The notes under the pieces: model-generated
What the model saw: only the letters and a program-made list of their open reading frames with translations
Database searches by the model: none
Told to the model about the DNA's origin: nothing
Origin: Phragmites australis
Lineage: Eukaryota; Streptophyta; Magnoliopsida; Poales; Poaceae
Length of the DNA stretch: 64,000 nt
Direction: 5' to 3'
Assembly (NCBI RefSeq): GCF_958298935.1
Contig: NC_084942.1
Span: forward strand, 9,679,501-9,743,500
Translations under genes and position numbers: made by a program
Shown here: one piece after another, positions 44,404-56,648 of the stretch
Layout of the letters: each line of letters begins with the position of its first letter
Numbering within the stretch: position 1 is the stretch's first letter

Positions 44404-45700
44404 TGTCGGTGATATGGGATCTGGGGGCTCCCATGTCCCGAGGCCAGGACAGCGCAGTGCCACATGACGCCCTCCCTCAGGGACCACCTCCCCGAGGGCC
44501 CGAGGGAATCCAGGTCCGGGAGGGGGTGCTCGGGGCAAAGAAAAGTTGGTCCCTGAGTACCCAGAGTTCCCAGAGGACCCGGGAAGAGCAAGGTCCGGGA
44601 GGGAGTGCTCGGGGCCAAGAACAGTTGGTCCCCGAGTACCCAAAGCTCCCCGAGGACTCGAGAAGAACCAGGTCCGGGAGTAGGCGCTCGGGGTCAAGAA
44701 CAGTTGGTGCCCAACTACCCAGAGTTCCCCGAGGACCCGAGAAGAGCCAGGTCCAGGAGTGGGCGCTCGGGGCCAAGAATAGTTGGTCCCCGAGTACCCA
44801 GAGTTCACCGAGGACCTGAGAAGCCCCATGCCGGTGGACCCCGTAGGGACTCCACGATGAGGTGTTGATCGGTGGGAGGCCCGATGCTGCATTTAAGGGG
44901 GAGTGGAAGGTCACATCCAACCACTCTCCCCCATGCCTGTCGTACTGGATACGTCAGTCCCTGCCACCACCTGATAGGAGGGCATGGGAACAATTAATGC
45001 GGTGGGTCCCATCGCATGTCCCCTTGCGGGGCCCATGAAGAAAGACGGCTTGAAGATATCTTCGATGGACTTGAGGCTTATCGCCTATTGCCTTGTTGCA
45101 TCAGACCATGTCAGACCTACTCTAACTAGACGAGCATGAGGGGTACTCAGAGGCTGGCCGGTGGGCACCCCTGCGCCTACTAAAGTTGGGACGTGAAGAC
45201 TGATGGGACCTTTCGGGGGATGCATTTTCAACCCTCTGTAACATCAACTATAGACCCATGATGGTTGTTTTCTATTTATTATTTACGGGAACTTGTGCCC
45301 TTGTTATGGGCACACCCTGGAGGGCCTCCCCCCTGTTAGATAAAAGGGGGGAGCACTTCGTAGAAGGGCACCTGACCGGACCTAGAAGGGAAAAACACGG
45401 CCGATAGAACAGCAGCTCCTTGTAACACAGAGAAAAATGAGAGTGCTAGAGATCTAGAAAAAGGCATTCGAAGAGCATTGATAATATACCAGACACATAG
45501 GAGTAGGGTATTACGCCACCGTGCGGCCTGAACCTATCTAAACCCTTGGTGCATTCATTACTACTAGCCGACGATCATTCATCCCGCCTAAGTCTTACAC
45601 GCATTAACCCTACATACGAGGTAGATCCAGGATCAACCCCCCGGCTGAATCTCAAAGGGGGTCCCTCAGGATCCCCGCTTACGGTGTTCATCCACTGACA
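44404..45700 (+). repeat. 3' LTR of the second Tat-type element (1297 bp)
   Basis: It starts TGTCGGTGATATGGG and ends TTCATCCACTGACA, so the ends are inverted (TGTC.../...GACA). ACATG (45701-45705) would be the right target duplication; the left partner is lost with the 5' half. It contains the 79-bp array. Confidence 0.75.
44512..44827 (+). repeat. Four 79-bp tandem repeats inside the LTR
   Basis: Units start with AGGTCC(G/A)GGAG at 44512, 44591, 44670 and 44749, exactly 79 bp apart. They share GTGCTCGGGGCCAAGAA, AGTTGGTCCCCGAGTACCC and CCCGAGGAC. Antisense frames across it (44245-44920) are products of the repeat. Confidence 0.9.
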
Positions 45701-48700
45701 ACATGGTTATGGCAGTGTGGCAGCCCTACTTATTGTGTGAGTTAACCTCAAATAATTGACATCTCTTTATGTCATATTTCATTTTCACGCGCTTTTTATA
45801 TGAACTCCAGAATTGATAGTTACATGCAAATTTTTGCCCCTCAATACATTCCCACTATACTATAAGTCGCTTAATGCTAAATTCCTTTGCTCTTTTTGAC
45901 TAGGTGATTTTGTGATGCACCTTGAGATTGGAAATTGTGATGCAGGTGTTTTATCAATTCAGTATGCATTTAGGTAATTGACATATACTGATTTGTTCTT
46001 TCCCTTTGCTCTTTATATTTGATCTCGTTTTCCTATTTAATATTCATGTTATATCCAGTGATTAACTATTTGTTTGCACTACTAATGCAACATATGGTAG
46101 TTTAGATCTTTCATGATATGGTCACTTAGCATATTCCATGTGAACTAGAGATCTATTTAATATTTATGCTATATCCAATTATGAATTATTTGTTTACATA
46201 ACTAATTATGAACTCAATTCAAGTGTTTTGACAAAGTTTGGATCTAATATCAGGGTGTGGGTGGCGTCATAAAGGCATGGCCTTATGACGCCATTGCCAA
46301 ATCTCTCTCATTATCACGAAAAGTGAAGCATAAATGCTAGCGGCTCTCTGGAAGATATAACGATTGATTTAGCCAATTCATCCAGACATACATGTTTATG
46401 AATTTTATTACCAGTAACCTATATTTTCAGTTTTAATGGCAACAACCTAGCACTAACTTTGTACGGATTTTCCAATCATCTTTAACCATTGTAAAAGTGT
46501 AGTCCAGATAATTGGTTCAATCATCATTTATTGCTCTGTACAAGGCTCATATCTCATTGCCGAACAATCATATTAGGGGCAGAGATAAGGATATAAGTAC
46601 TATTCAACTCTAATGGCATTTTGAAATAGTTAAATAATTATTAGAGCTGAGGTCTATAATAGCATGTATTACTGTATCAAAAATTTGCTCAGTCTATAAT
46701 AGACATAGATTGCGTTGTTCTTGAGCTCACTATAATTCGGGCAATAATATGGAATGGTCATCTCCTTCATATTGTACTTTATCTCTAAGCAACAACTGGA
46801 TAACCTTTTCTGCTCTTAGCACAACAATAAAGGTTAATGGAAAAATAATTGACAATGCAAGGGAGTAAATTTAGTTGCTTTAGTGCATAGCTAAATCGTG
46901 ACATTTTTTATTATTTATTTACCCAGTAACTACTATTTTAAAAAGCATGCAATAGTATACCCTTTTATGTGATATCAAATTTCTGTTTGCAACATAATCA
47001 CAATGGGTACTGCCAGTCTTCATACCTTTTGTATGCAGTAAAAAACTGAGACATCTTATCAAAAGGTGACTGGATATGGTTAACAACGCAATATTTGTGA
47101 ATGTTGAATTGTTCAATAGCTACAAGTAATAATGGTGTAATTATTTCGTTCACCTAATATCTGAACAGAGTCTTACAAAGTTGATATAAATCAGGCTCTA
47201 GCTCAACAGCAGCAACGTCTTTGGTTCACTCATACATGTATTTATGCATGACTACTCATGTTGTAACTTCTCTACTTTGCATGTATTAGTGCAAAAAGTT
47301 AGCTATGGATTGCATTGAAGCCCATTGAATCCCTCTATTTACTCCTTTGCAAAAATGTTTGTTAAACCGCCTTCCTTTCCTTTGGTCGCCTAACAGTGGG
47401 GGCACACGAGGTGTTCGTCAAAGCTGAGCGAGACAGAGAAGCCATGAAGGTGCAACAGACGACAATCATCTTTCCCATCACATTCACCTTTGTGGTGGCG
47501 ACGATGGAAACACAAGGTGACTGCAGCGATGCTCCTGCTAGAACTGAGGTATAGGCTATGGAAACGAACTGAGAAACTGGTAACATCATCAAAATCGTCT
47601 TGAAAAAAAATCAAAATAAAAAGTATTTGCTGGACATGATTAAAATTAATGTGTTAAATTATACAGGTTGGATTTTTACACACTAAAAGATAGTATCAGG
47701 CTTTGTTCAGTGAAAACAATGTTAATTATGGAGGATATCCTAATTAGTAACCAAACAAGTTTTAAATTTCTCAACTGATTTTGGTATGCAAATTTTTTAT
47801 AGTTGCATAATTGCATGTTGAGAGCTGGTATGTAATTCATGTAGTCCATGCAGATACTAGGGATAAAATTGCCCTTGCCTCCTTAATTATTCTAAACAAG
47901 CTGCCTCTAAGCTTGTGACTCATACAAGATAAATGCAGCTGTAGAAGGGCTTAAAATATTCAAAAGAACAAATATTCTTTCTTCCCTCTATATCAAAGTA
48001 CCAATAATTCGGAGCCATATATTCAAATTTATATGTGATCATGGTTTTACCTTCAAATTTCTTTATCCTACCAAATGAGGTCATAGGAAGTATACAGGAA
48101 CATTATTTCGCTGTTACTACTTACTTTTGACTAAGTTTAAGTGTTTAACAATGCCAAACCTGCTTTTTGTGCCAGCTGTAGTAAGGAGTATATTAGGTTG
48201 CAGCCTGTGCAAACTGCAATTTAATTGTCCGTTTACGAAGATATTTCGCCTTTGGTTATAATGCAACAAGGATAAATTCATCTCAGCGCACAGAAGTGAT
48301 ATATTTTTCTATAGCTTATCAATTTGCTTTATGATTCTACATCTATACCTATGAAACCTCAGATTTTTTCTTTTTCATTTCAGATAATAGCTGCACTACA
48401 CTTTATTATATGGTTGCTCTACAGAGGTATCCCGAATTGAAGCTAATTTCATTTAACCCGTTAATTTATTCATAACTCCGTGATTGGGCATCTTTTATAA
48501 GGCATATGGGAGAACCTTAGACATTGTTTCTTGGGTCAAGCTCATCTCCTTTGTTTATTTTCTCCCTGTATGTGTTTATTTCCATAGACCATATTCGATT
48601 CCATTTCTGTTAAGCTATCTTACTTTCAATGCTTTTGGGTATTCTCTATATACTTCTGTTCAGCTATCTTACTTTCAATGCTTTTAAAGTTTAACTAAAT

Positions 48701-49210
48701 AGGATTTTTCCCTTGGACAGTATATGATTTCAGTTTTTTTGTTTTCCACTTAACAGCATTTTTTTATAGTTTGCCAATACTGCAGATTGTTGCATATTTC
48801 TGAGATATGTTTGCGGAGAAAATGGCCTTTATGTGCTTACCAACATGTTATCGTTCAGTTTTTTTTATCACTGCAATGACCGAATACCAGCAATTGCAGC
48901 TGTCTATGGTTTGAGTCAGTGCTACTGTGATCTTTATTTTTCCTATTGTGTTAGCTCCTTTACACAATATCCTGCACCCAAACTTTTTTATATAGTTCCT
49001 TATGTTCTAATACTGCTCCTATGATCATATGAAACAACAAATATCTACAGATTTCAAATTCATAGTAGGCCATCTGATATCATCTTACCAATGCATATAT
49101 GCCACTTTAAGCTTCAGAAGTTTTTTGAATTACCAATGCATATATGCCACAAGAGTTGAAAAGCCTTGCCAGTTGGGAGTTTTACTACTTTGATTAGAAG
49201 CTAGACAAAG
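45701..49210 (+). other. AT-rich, non-repetitive-looking stretch with possible exons of a host-gene fragment
   Basis: Two segments join in frame. The first is 45703-45734 (MVMAVWQPYLL) with donor GTGAGT. The second is 45905-45974 after acceptor TTTTTGACTAG (DFVMHLEIGNCDAGVLSIQY, then AFR) with donor GTAATT. Weaker candidates are about 47167-47230 (SYKVDINQALAQQQQRLWF) and 48385-48427 (IIAALHFIIWLLY). I do not recognise the protein. The LTR ends directly at the first segment, so any gene would be cut. Outside these I see introns or spacer only, plus a 49-bp tandem duplication at 48605-48686. Confidence 0.3.
46262..46293. repeat. Near-perfect 32-bp stem-loop
   Basis: TGGCGTCATAA (46262-46272) pairs perfectly with TTATGACGCCA (46283-46293). 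Pairing continues inward (AGGC/GCC with one bulged A), leaving a 3-base loop. Confidence 0.8.
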
Positions 49211-50220
49211 TACTTTCCTTATCTACAACTTTTTCCCCCTAAAATACCAAATAATTTTTCCAAGACCACAACACGCTGGCATCGTTGGCCATCAGACGTG
49301 CGCGCCGTTGGCGTGCTACCTATAGCCAATTCTAACAAACTACTTAGGAAGATAAACAAGCAAAAAATAGATTGCAAGTATGTAAATATGGAAACGTAAA
49401 GAAGGTAGAGAGAGTAAACTCGACGCAAGGGATTTTTATCCCGTGATATCGATGGAATAAACGCTACCCCTAGTCCACGTTGTGCAGGCAACTAGGCTAT
49501 AGCTCCCAGACGGCACCTGGTCATGGCCCTTGAGCCACCTATGCCTCAAGTAGGTTAAGCCACCAAGGTAAGGCATCACCATAAGCCTCTCTTCCGTTCA
49601 CTTGCCACCATATTTACTTTGGAGCTTGAGCCACCAAGCCAAGGGTCTCCGCGTCCTCGTACAAGCATCTTGCCGTCATTTCACACCAAGTCGGAGGGTC
49701 AACAAGTATGAGCCACCAAGGTTCACGGTGCCGACGAGTCACTAAGACTTTAAGGTGCTAGCGTACCACTTGGTACAATTTAGGATCACTCTTTGATCCC
49801 CTCTCTAGGCAGCAGCACCTAGCAACAACTCTCTCTAGGCCTATTAGCACTAATCACTCTGTAATTTGGTGCTTAATTACCTTGGATGATCACTTTTAGC
49901 ACTTTTTGTGGCTTGAATATCTTCTCAAGTGTGTATGAGCTTCCCTAGACTCCAGTCCACTCAAATGGCCAAGTGGAGGGTATTTATATCCTCAAACCCA
50001 CAACTAGCCTTTGCTCTAGTGGCTCAAAAAGACTGTGATCACCGGATGATACTAGCGTTAATAACAGTACAAACACCGGATAATTCGGTATGTACAGCAG
50101 TAGAAACTAGCTTGGAACCCCACTCAAACACATTGCAAACACTGGATATTCCGATGTTAATTTAAACTCCATCACCGGACTATCCAGTGTGTACACTTCT
50201 GCGAATCCAACCACTTCTTA
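49211..50220. repeat. LTR-like repeat, left half (split by hAT copy 2)
   Basis: No coding content. It contains ACCGGA-n-TCCGGTGT-like imperfect palindromes at about 50041, 50084, 50139 and 50171 that recur on the far side of the hAT (58159-58485). The left edge is not defined. Such motifs are common in grass copia-type LTRs, so I infer an LTR on the minus strand. Confidence 0.45.
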
Positions 50221-50539
50221 CTAGGAGTGAAAATGGTAACGGAAATTCCGGATTTACCAGGGATCGTTTTCAAAAATTGCCGACCGTTTCATTCGGAATC
50301 GGTTTGGGCCACTTCCTACTGTTTAGTCGGTTTTCCGATTTGAGCCAAAAATTATCGGTTTGGGCCTTCAGTATTTATTGAAATAAATCAGCCCGTCAGC
50401 CCACTTCGGCACCTACGGTTCGGTTCGGCCCAAGTCATCCACTCATCCCGTGAAGACGTACGGCTGTCCCCGGCTCCCCGCTTCCCAATCCAATTAGCGC
50501 CGCCACCGGAAGCCCTAGTGCCGCCGCCTTCCTCCACCT

Positions 50540-50800
50540 TTGCCCTCACCCGCCGCTGCCGCCACCCGGCACCTCCGCCTTCACCTGCCTCAGCGCCTCC
50601 GTCCGTGTGATGACGCATCCGGCCGGCGCCTCCACCCGGTGCCTCCTCCGTCAGGCACCTCCTCCCGGTGCCTCCACCCAGCACCTCCTCCGCCCGGTGC
50701 CTCCACCCAGCACCTCCTCCGCCCGGCGCCTCCACCTACCGCTGCCGTATCTGTGAGACGCCACACCACGCCACTGTCGCCTCGCCTCCTCTCGACGACG
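50540..50800 (+). repeat. GC-rich leader minisatellite of hAT copy 2
   Basis: Units related to GGTGCCTCCACCCAGCACC and CTCCTCCGCCC recur at 50636-50740. It is at the position of the leader minisatellite in copy 1 but has a different unit. Open frames on both strands are compositional. Confidence 0.55.
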
Positions 50801-52787
50801 CAATGAAACCGCCTCCGGAGAAGTGACTTCCTGACAATGCACGGTCATGGAGCCGCTCCCATCTCGTGATGCAACTGCCTCTTCCTCTCAGAACTCGCTT
50901 GTAGGTAATAATCAATTACAAGCTCAATTACAGTTTCATTTTCTAGTTCTGGTGTGATGAGAACAAGCTAAATTGTTAGTCCAAGGGTCCAAATTAAGCG
51001 AAATTATTCAAGCTCAAGTTACCTTCTACTTTAAACATTTGAACATATATATGATGGGTATGAGCTAGCTAGATTAATTTTTCGTGATACACTTGAATTT
51101 GTGTTAATTTGATGCCATATATGTGTGAAGGAAGTGGGTCGAATAAGATCATCCACACCATTTTAATCCATTGGTTGATTGGCGTGTAAACAAAATCATG
51201 TATGAAAAATGGGGAGGGTGTATCCAAATGCTAAAGTCAGACTTTTCTCTGTGATGTTTGCGTGAAATGTTTGGTTGTGTTTCTCGCAAAAAAAAAAGTT
51301 TGGTTGTGGTAGGAAAACAACATGGTGCATTTTATAGTTTATTTGCTTTACTGATTTTCATTTGTCTATCAATGGATAATAGGAACTTAGAACAAAGTGG
51401 TGTCAGCTACAAGTGCAAGTGCGAGTACAAGTGAAGCAACATGTTCTTCAGCTAACTGGCAGTTAGAAATAGTAGCTAGTGGAAGTGGAAGTGGCACATT
51501 GGGTGCAAGTACTGATGATATCATTGATGTGGACCATGAGGATGATGGACAACTCCTTTGAAACAGCAAAAGAAGAGCACATCAGATGTATGGCAGTATT
51601 TCACCAAGTACACAGTGACAGTGGAGGAGAATGGCAAGCATGTTGAGTAGTTGTTGGCACAATGTAAGTTCAAAGGGTGTAATAACAGAACCAACAAAGG
51701 TAGAGCTAAGAGTAACCGAGGAACGACTGGGTTTTGGAGTCATCTAAAGCATTATCACAGTATTGTTAAAGGCCAACAACAACTCAAATCAGAAACTGAT
51801 CATGAGAAAGGTATGACAGTTATTGAACCATACAAGTATGATCAAGAAGTTAGTTTGAGGAAGTTATACATTGCAATAACCATGCATGAGTATCCTTTCA
51901 ACATAGTTGAACATTAATATTTTGTTGAGTTTATAAAATCCCTGCGCCCTAACTTTCCTATCAAGTCTCGTATCACTATTAAAAAGGATATAATGGACCT
52001 CTATTTGCAAGAAAAGGATAAGATGTATGCATATTTTAAAACTCTTCAATGTCGTTTGAGTGCAACTATGGATATGTGGACATCAAATCAAAACAAGGGG
52101 TATATGTGTGTCACTGTCCATTGGGTAGATTCTGATTGGCGTATTCAGAAGAGGATTATCAATTTCTTCCATGTGCCAGGACGACATACTGGTGAGAATA
52201 TGTCTCATACCTTAAGTTCATGTATGTTGAAATGGAACATCGAGAAGAAAATATTTTTTTTTACTCTAGACAATGCTGCTGCAAATGAAGTTGTTGTTAA
52301 GGATGTCATCTTAGGACTCAAGAAGCATTGTCCATTAATCTGTGATGGTCTATTTTTTCATGTGAGATGTGCTAATCACATTCTTAATTTGGTTGCTAAA
52401 GATGGTATGAGTGCGATTGCATCTTCAATTCAGAATATTAGAGCATTTGTGGTGGCTGTGAAGGGTTCTCCATTGTAGTAGGAGGAGTCCCTAAAGTGTG
52501 CTACTAAGTGTGGATTGCACACAAAGTCGGGCCTCTCACTTGCTGTTTCTACAAGGTGGAATTCAACGTATACCATGTTGAGGGATGCCTTATATTATAG
52601 GGCTGCTTTTGAGAGGCTCATGTCCTGTGAACGTCGCAGGTACGAGAAAATTGCTCCTTCCTCTGCAGAATGAGAAAAAGCAAAATCTCTTTTACCTTGC
52701 TTGAAAAATTCTTTGATCTCACTGAGTTATTTTCTGGTACGTTATATCCAACTGCAAACTTATTTTTCAAAGGCTTCTGTGAGATTA

Positions 52788-52792
52788 AGTTC
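52788..52792. repeat. Target-site duplication AGTTC, left of the solo LTR
   Basis: It is identical to 56649-56653. Removing one copy plus 52793-56648 restores the transposase reading seen in hAT copy 1 (GAGATTAAGTTCTTGCT). Confidence 0.9.
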
Positions 52793-55700
52793 TGTAACAC
52801 CCTGATTTTCAGATTTTTCAAATTTCTAAAATTTTCCAAGAGTATTGAATAGCTTCAACAGTAGTATAGGTTTAAAACCTATTTTCTTAATCAATCAATC
52901 AATATATGTTATTATTTTGTGTGCATTGCATGCTGAGTTTTGCTAGGAGCCAGGTAAATGCATTAGAGTTCTTTTTCCTTTTCTTTCTCTTTGGTGTTTT
53001 GAGTGAAAAAGATTTTGAATAGGTGTTTACAAAACTCAGTAGTGAATAAGTTAAGGATCTTAATGGTTGGAATTCAAAATCCTTGAATTCATCATCTATT
53101 CAATCTTTGATCGTACCTCATCATTCTCTAAACCCTAGATATACCTAAAGTGTCTTTGGGCTCAATCTTGCTCAAATTCAAACCTTAGCCAAGTCTTCTA
53201 GATGGCTCAACAAAGGATCCACGAAATCTGTAAATTTTCGCAGAGTCCTGGACAGCCTCATCTTTGCATGAAGTTTCGAGTTCAAAACGGTCTCAAATGC
53301 AAATCTTGACAATACCAAAGTTGTAGGACTCGTCGAGAGCTTTGATTTGAATCTATGGAAGTCTTCTTTTGGATAATGGAGCTGGGAGTTATGGCCCCCG
53401 AAATCAATGCTGCGCAGAGAAGTCCGAGTTCAAACAGTTTATCTTGTTGTGCATATTTCGAAATCATTATGGCGTTTTCAGAAGTTACAATGACTACCAA
53501 AGTTGTAGATATTTTCGAGTGCTACAATTTAAAATCAAGAAACGTCCAATTTGGAGTCCGGACGACGGAGATATCATCCTTGGAATACAAAGCTGCGAAA
53601 AAGGAAATCGTAACCGACTCGAACTCGAATCCGATTTGTGTTCGGTTTGGACTCCACCTCAACCAGCCGCCCTAGCCCTATAAATATGAGTTGCACGGCC
53701 TCTCCCACCCCTATTCCATACCCCTAAGCCTTAGAAGTCGCTGCTGCCTTGTCCGTGAGTCACCGGAGCGCCGCCGTTCACCGGAGCCACCGCCGTTGTC
53801 GCCCGTGATGCGCTACGTCGTCTACTCCGCGAATCCTCCTTCTTCCACCATCAAAGCAAGGTGAGGACCCCTTCTTCTCCTCCCTTACTACTGTTTTAGC
53901 ATCATACTAAGTCCCTAGCCAAGCTCTAGCCTCGGCCAAAGCCTAATCTACGCCGCCACGATCATCACCGTCGCGGACAGTCGTGAGACAGACGCGCTGT
54001 AGCTGATTGGCATCGACGTTCCCGACCGACCAGAGGTCAAATCACCAAACCCTTTCACCGGTGCATGTCCCATGATGTTCCCCACGCCCTCACCAATCAG
54101 GTCAGCCATTAGAGCAGCCAAACCACCGCAATCAATGTCGACATACCCGCTGTCCGGTTTCTGGACGTGTTCTGCATGCGCACCGTATTTGCATTCGCGT
54201 TCCCCGTCAATCCGAAAGCCGTATGGATGCACCAACCACTTCACGATGTGTCCCATGGACGTGACCCTAGGAGCCCATCCATGTTTGTCCAGCGACACGA
54301 CCAGGACGCCAATGCCAACCACAGCACATCGCAGCCATCAACCGTCTCATCTGTGCTGATCGTTCTTCCTCTCTATGGATGATCTATCAAAACCCATGCT
54401 ATAGCATTGTGTTCCTGGGTTATATGAACATCTCTATTCAAACGGTTTCTCAAATTTTATAGCCAATCTCTGGGAACGCTAGCGTCTTCGTTCTTGAATC
54501 TGTTCGCGGTCACCACCAAACCTAGAAGCAGTCATCGCTGTTTTACCGCTACCTCGGATAACCCCTTCCAAAACAACCCATACTGTTGAATTAGTCTTTC
54601 TGCGTTCTACGCCATGCTCCCCTCATTTCACTGAAACACCACTGAAGCCGACATCGATGTTTGTAGCCACATGCCCGATCGCCATCTCCGACAAAACGAA
54701 ACCACCACCACAACATAGAGTCACCAGTAGTATCCTAAACCTAGAAGCGCAACCTTCGGCCTTTTTGATCCATCATAGGTGATCGATACTAGACCTCAGC
54801 GTATCCCTTCTTTAATCTAAGATGTTACTTGCATAGCATGCCAAGTCAATGCCACATTATTCTCCTTAGTCTAGTCAGCGAAGTCTAGTCTGCCCTACAC
54901 TTCTTGAATCTTGTGCAATGATGTTGTCAAGCCTAACACAGTGATTGTGCAATAAAGATTTTCCTATAGGAAGATAGTTCTGGAAAAATCAGCATTTCCT
55001 TTTCAGTCTAATTTATCTCCCGAAAGTCGTTCTCTTTTCATCTTAACTCCGATTTAGACGATTCTTGCGTCTAAATGTTCCTAAAATCATCCCTATCCAA
55101 CTATAGTGTTTTTAACGTGTTTTAATGATATTTTGTATGTTGTTCTTAGTGTTTCCTTTGTGTTGTTTGTCGGTAGTTCTCGCGATTAGTCGATAACGTT
55201 CTGGAGCAGTTCGAGGGACTTCAAGACCAAGATTTCAACAACACTGAGCACCATTGGGAAAAAGGCAAGTGTCCTTGATCATATTGAACCTATGTTTTTA
55301 AATGTTTTGTTTTATAAAACTGCATGCAATGTCTGTCAATATGATGGGTAGTTACCTATGTTAGGGTTTTCCTTAGATTTTCCCTTTATCATCCCTTGGA
55401 ACCTAGGTGGTTTATGGTTAGGTGTCCTTTATAGGTAGATTGCTTAACTATACTTTTGGGATGTTGAGAAGTGTCATAATCTTGATTAATGAACATATGC
55501 AACAATGGTCGTTAATGTGTTAATGGTCTAGCAACATGGAACCTTAGGCCTTGAGCAAAGTAGTTTTGATAGTTGTCATGGTTATGACGTTGGATTAGTG
55601 TTTGCTCAAGTAACCTAAGTAAGGACCGGTTCATGGAGCGACAACCCAAGAAGTAACGTACCAACCACGAAGCTGATATGGGTAAGGCGTGACATGCTGA

Positions 55701-56648
55701 TTAGAGTCTATCCAGTGTGTGTTGGGTCAGCACAAAAGGGGGCTTCTGGGTAGGAGCTTAGCTTGCGTAAAGCCTGGCGGTGAAACCTAGTGGGCATACA
55801 CATACTAGATTAGTCTCTGATTAGTGAAAAGTGTCATACAGTGATTCTTGGCGGCACACCACTAGCGTGTGTTAAGTGTTTCGCAAACACGACAATATGG
55901 AATTCACTGACTCGTGGGGAAAGCTGGACAACTTCTGCAGAGTGTAAACTGTTATAATAGCCGTGCTCACGGGTATGAGAGACTTGGATCCTCACATGAT
56001 TAGTGGGTTGTGGTTATGGGTTTGGTTATGGTTCTGGTACAGGGAGTACTAGATGGTTGTGGTTATGGTTCTGGTACAGGGAGTACTAGATGGTTTTGGT
56101 GATAGTACAGGGAGTACTAGAAGGTTATGGTGTGCAAGGTGGGGAGCCTTGTATGCTGGATGCTGAACTGTTTGGGTTACATTCATTTAATAACTACTTA
56201 ATATTTTTGAGTCTAAATATGATTTCATTACTCGCATTTACGCAAAAATACCATTTGTTAGCCTATTCTTGATATAAGCCTGCATATCATTACTTTTCCC
56301 CACTTGCTGAGTACTCTATGTGCTCACACTTGCTATTTTTCCTACACCATGCGACATGTATGCTGCTGCTCAGTGAGTGAAGATGTTGAAGACTATCAAG
56401 ACGAGGTTGTGACGTTCTAGGGGCGTATTTCCCGGTCAGTTGCCTGCGGTGTTGTTGGGCACTAGTGCTTCTGTTCCGCTGCAGATATCTTCATAGAAGA
56501 CAATATATGTCAATTGCTGTAAGAGTTTAACCTCTATTTAATAAAAGTATTGTTTTTGTCACTTCACCTGTGACGTCCTTATGTGTGTTGAACATCCTAG
56601 GCACACATAAACCGCATCTGGTTTTGTTCGTTAAAACCGGGTGTGACA
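52793..56648 (+). repeat. Solo LTR (3856 bp) of the chromovirus family
   Basis: It starts TGTAACACCCTG and ends GGGTGTGACA, flanked by AGTTC on both sides. There is no internal coding region and no primer-binding site. It is the same family as 30970-34821. It formed by LTR-LTR recombination after insertion into the hAT. A short tandem repeat (GGTACAGGGAGTACTAGA, about 43-bp period) lies at 56036-56120. Confidence 0.92.
53679..53686 (+). promoter_or_regulatory. TATA box in the solo LTR
   Basis: TATAAATA, at the same place as 33819-33826 in the other copy. A solo LTR can still drive transcription into its flank. Confidence 0.55.

Larger units (their letters stand above)
39806..45700 (+). mobile_element. 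3' half of a second Tat-type gypsy element
   Basis: Plus-strand order: irregular tandem repeats (39806-41060), an antisense accessory ORF (41344-43976 minus), a polypurine tract (about 44389-44403) and a 3' LTR (44404-45700). No gag-pol is present, so the element is 5'-truncated. The layout is the same as in the outer element at 10634-12759. Confidence 0.75.

Noticed and set aside
44512..44827. CRISPR-like array
   Set aside because: The units are contiguous 79-bp tandem repeats without unique spacers and lie inside an LTR of a plant retrotransposon.
47362..47614. Minus-strand frames of 74-76 residues
   Set aside because: They have no recognisable domain, and the plus strand of the same segment is equally open. 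There was not enough to call either.
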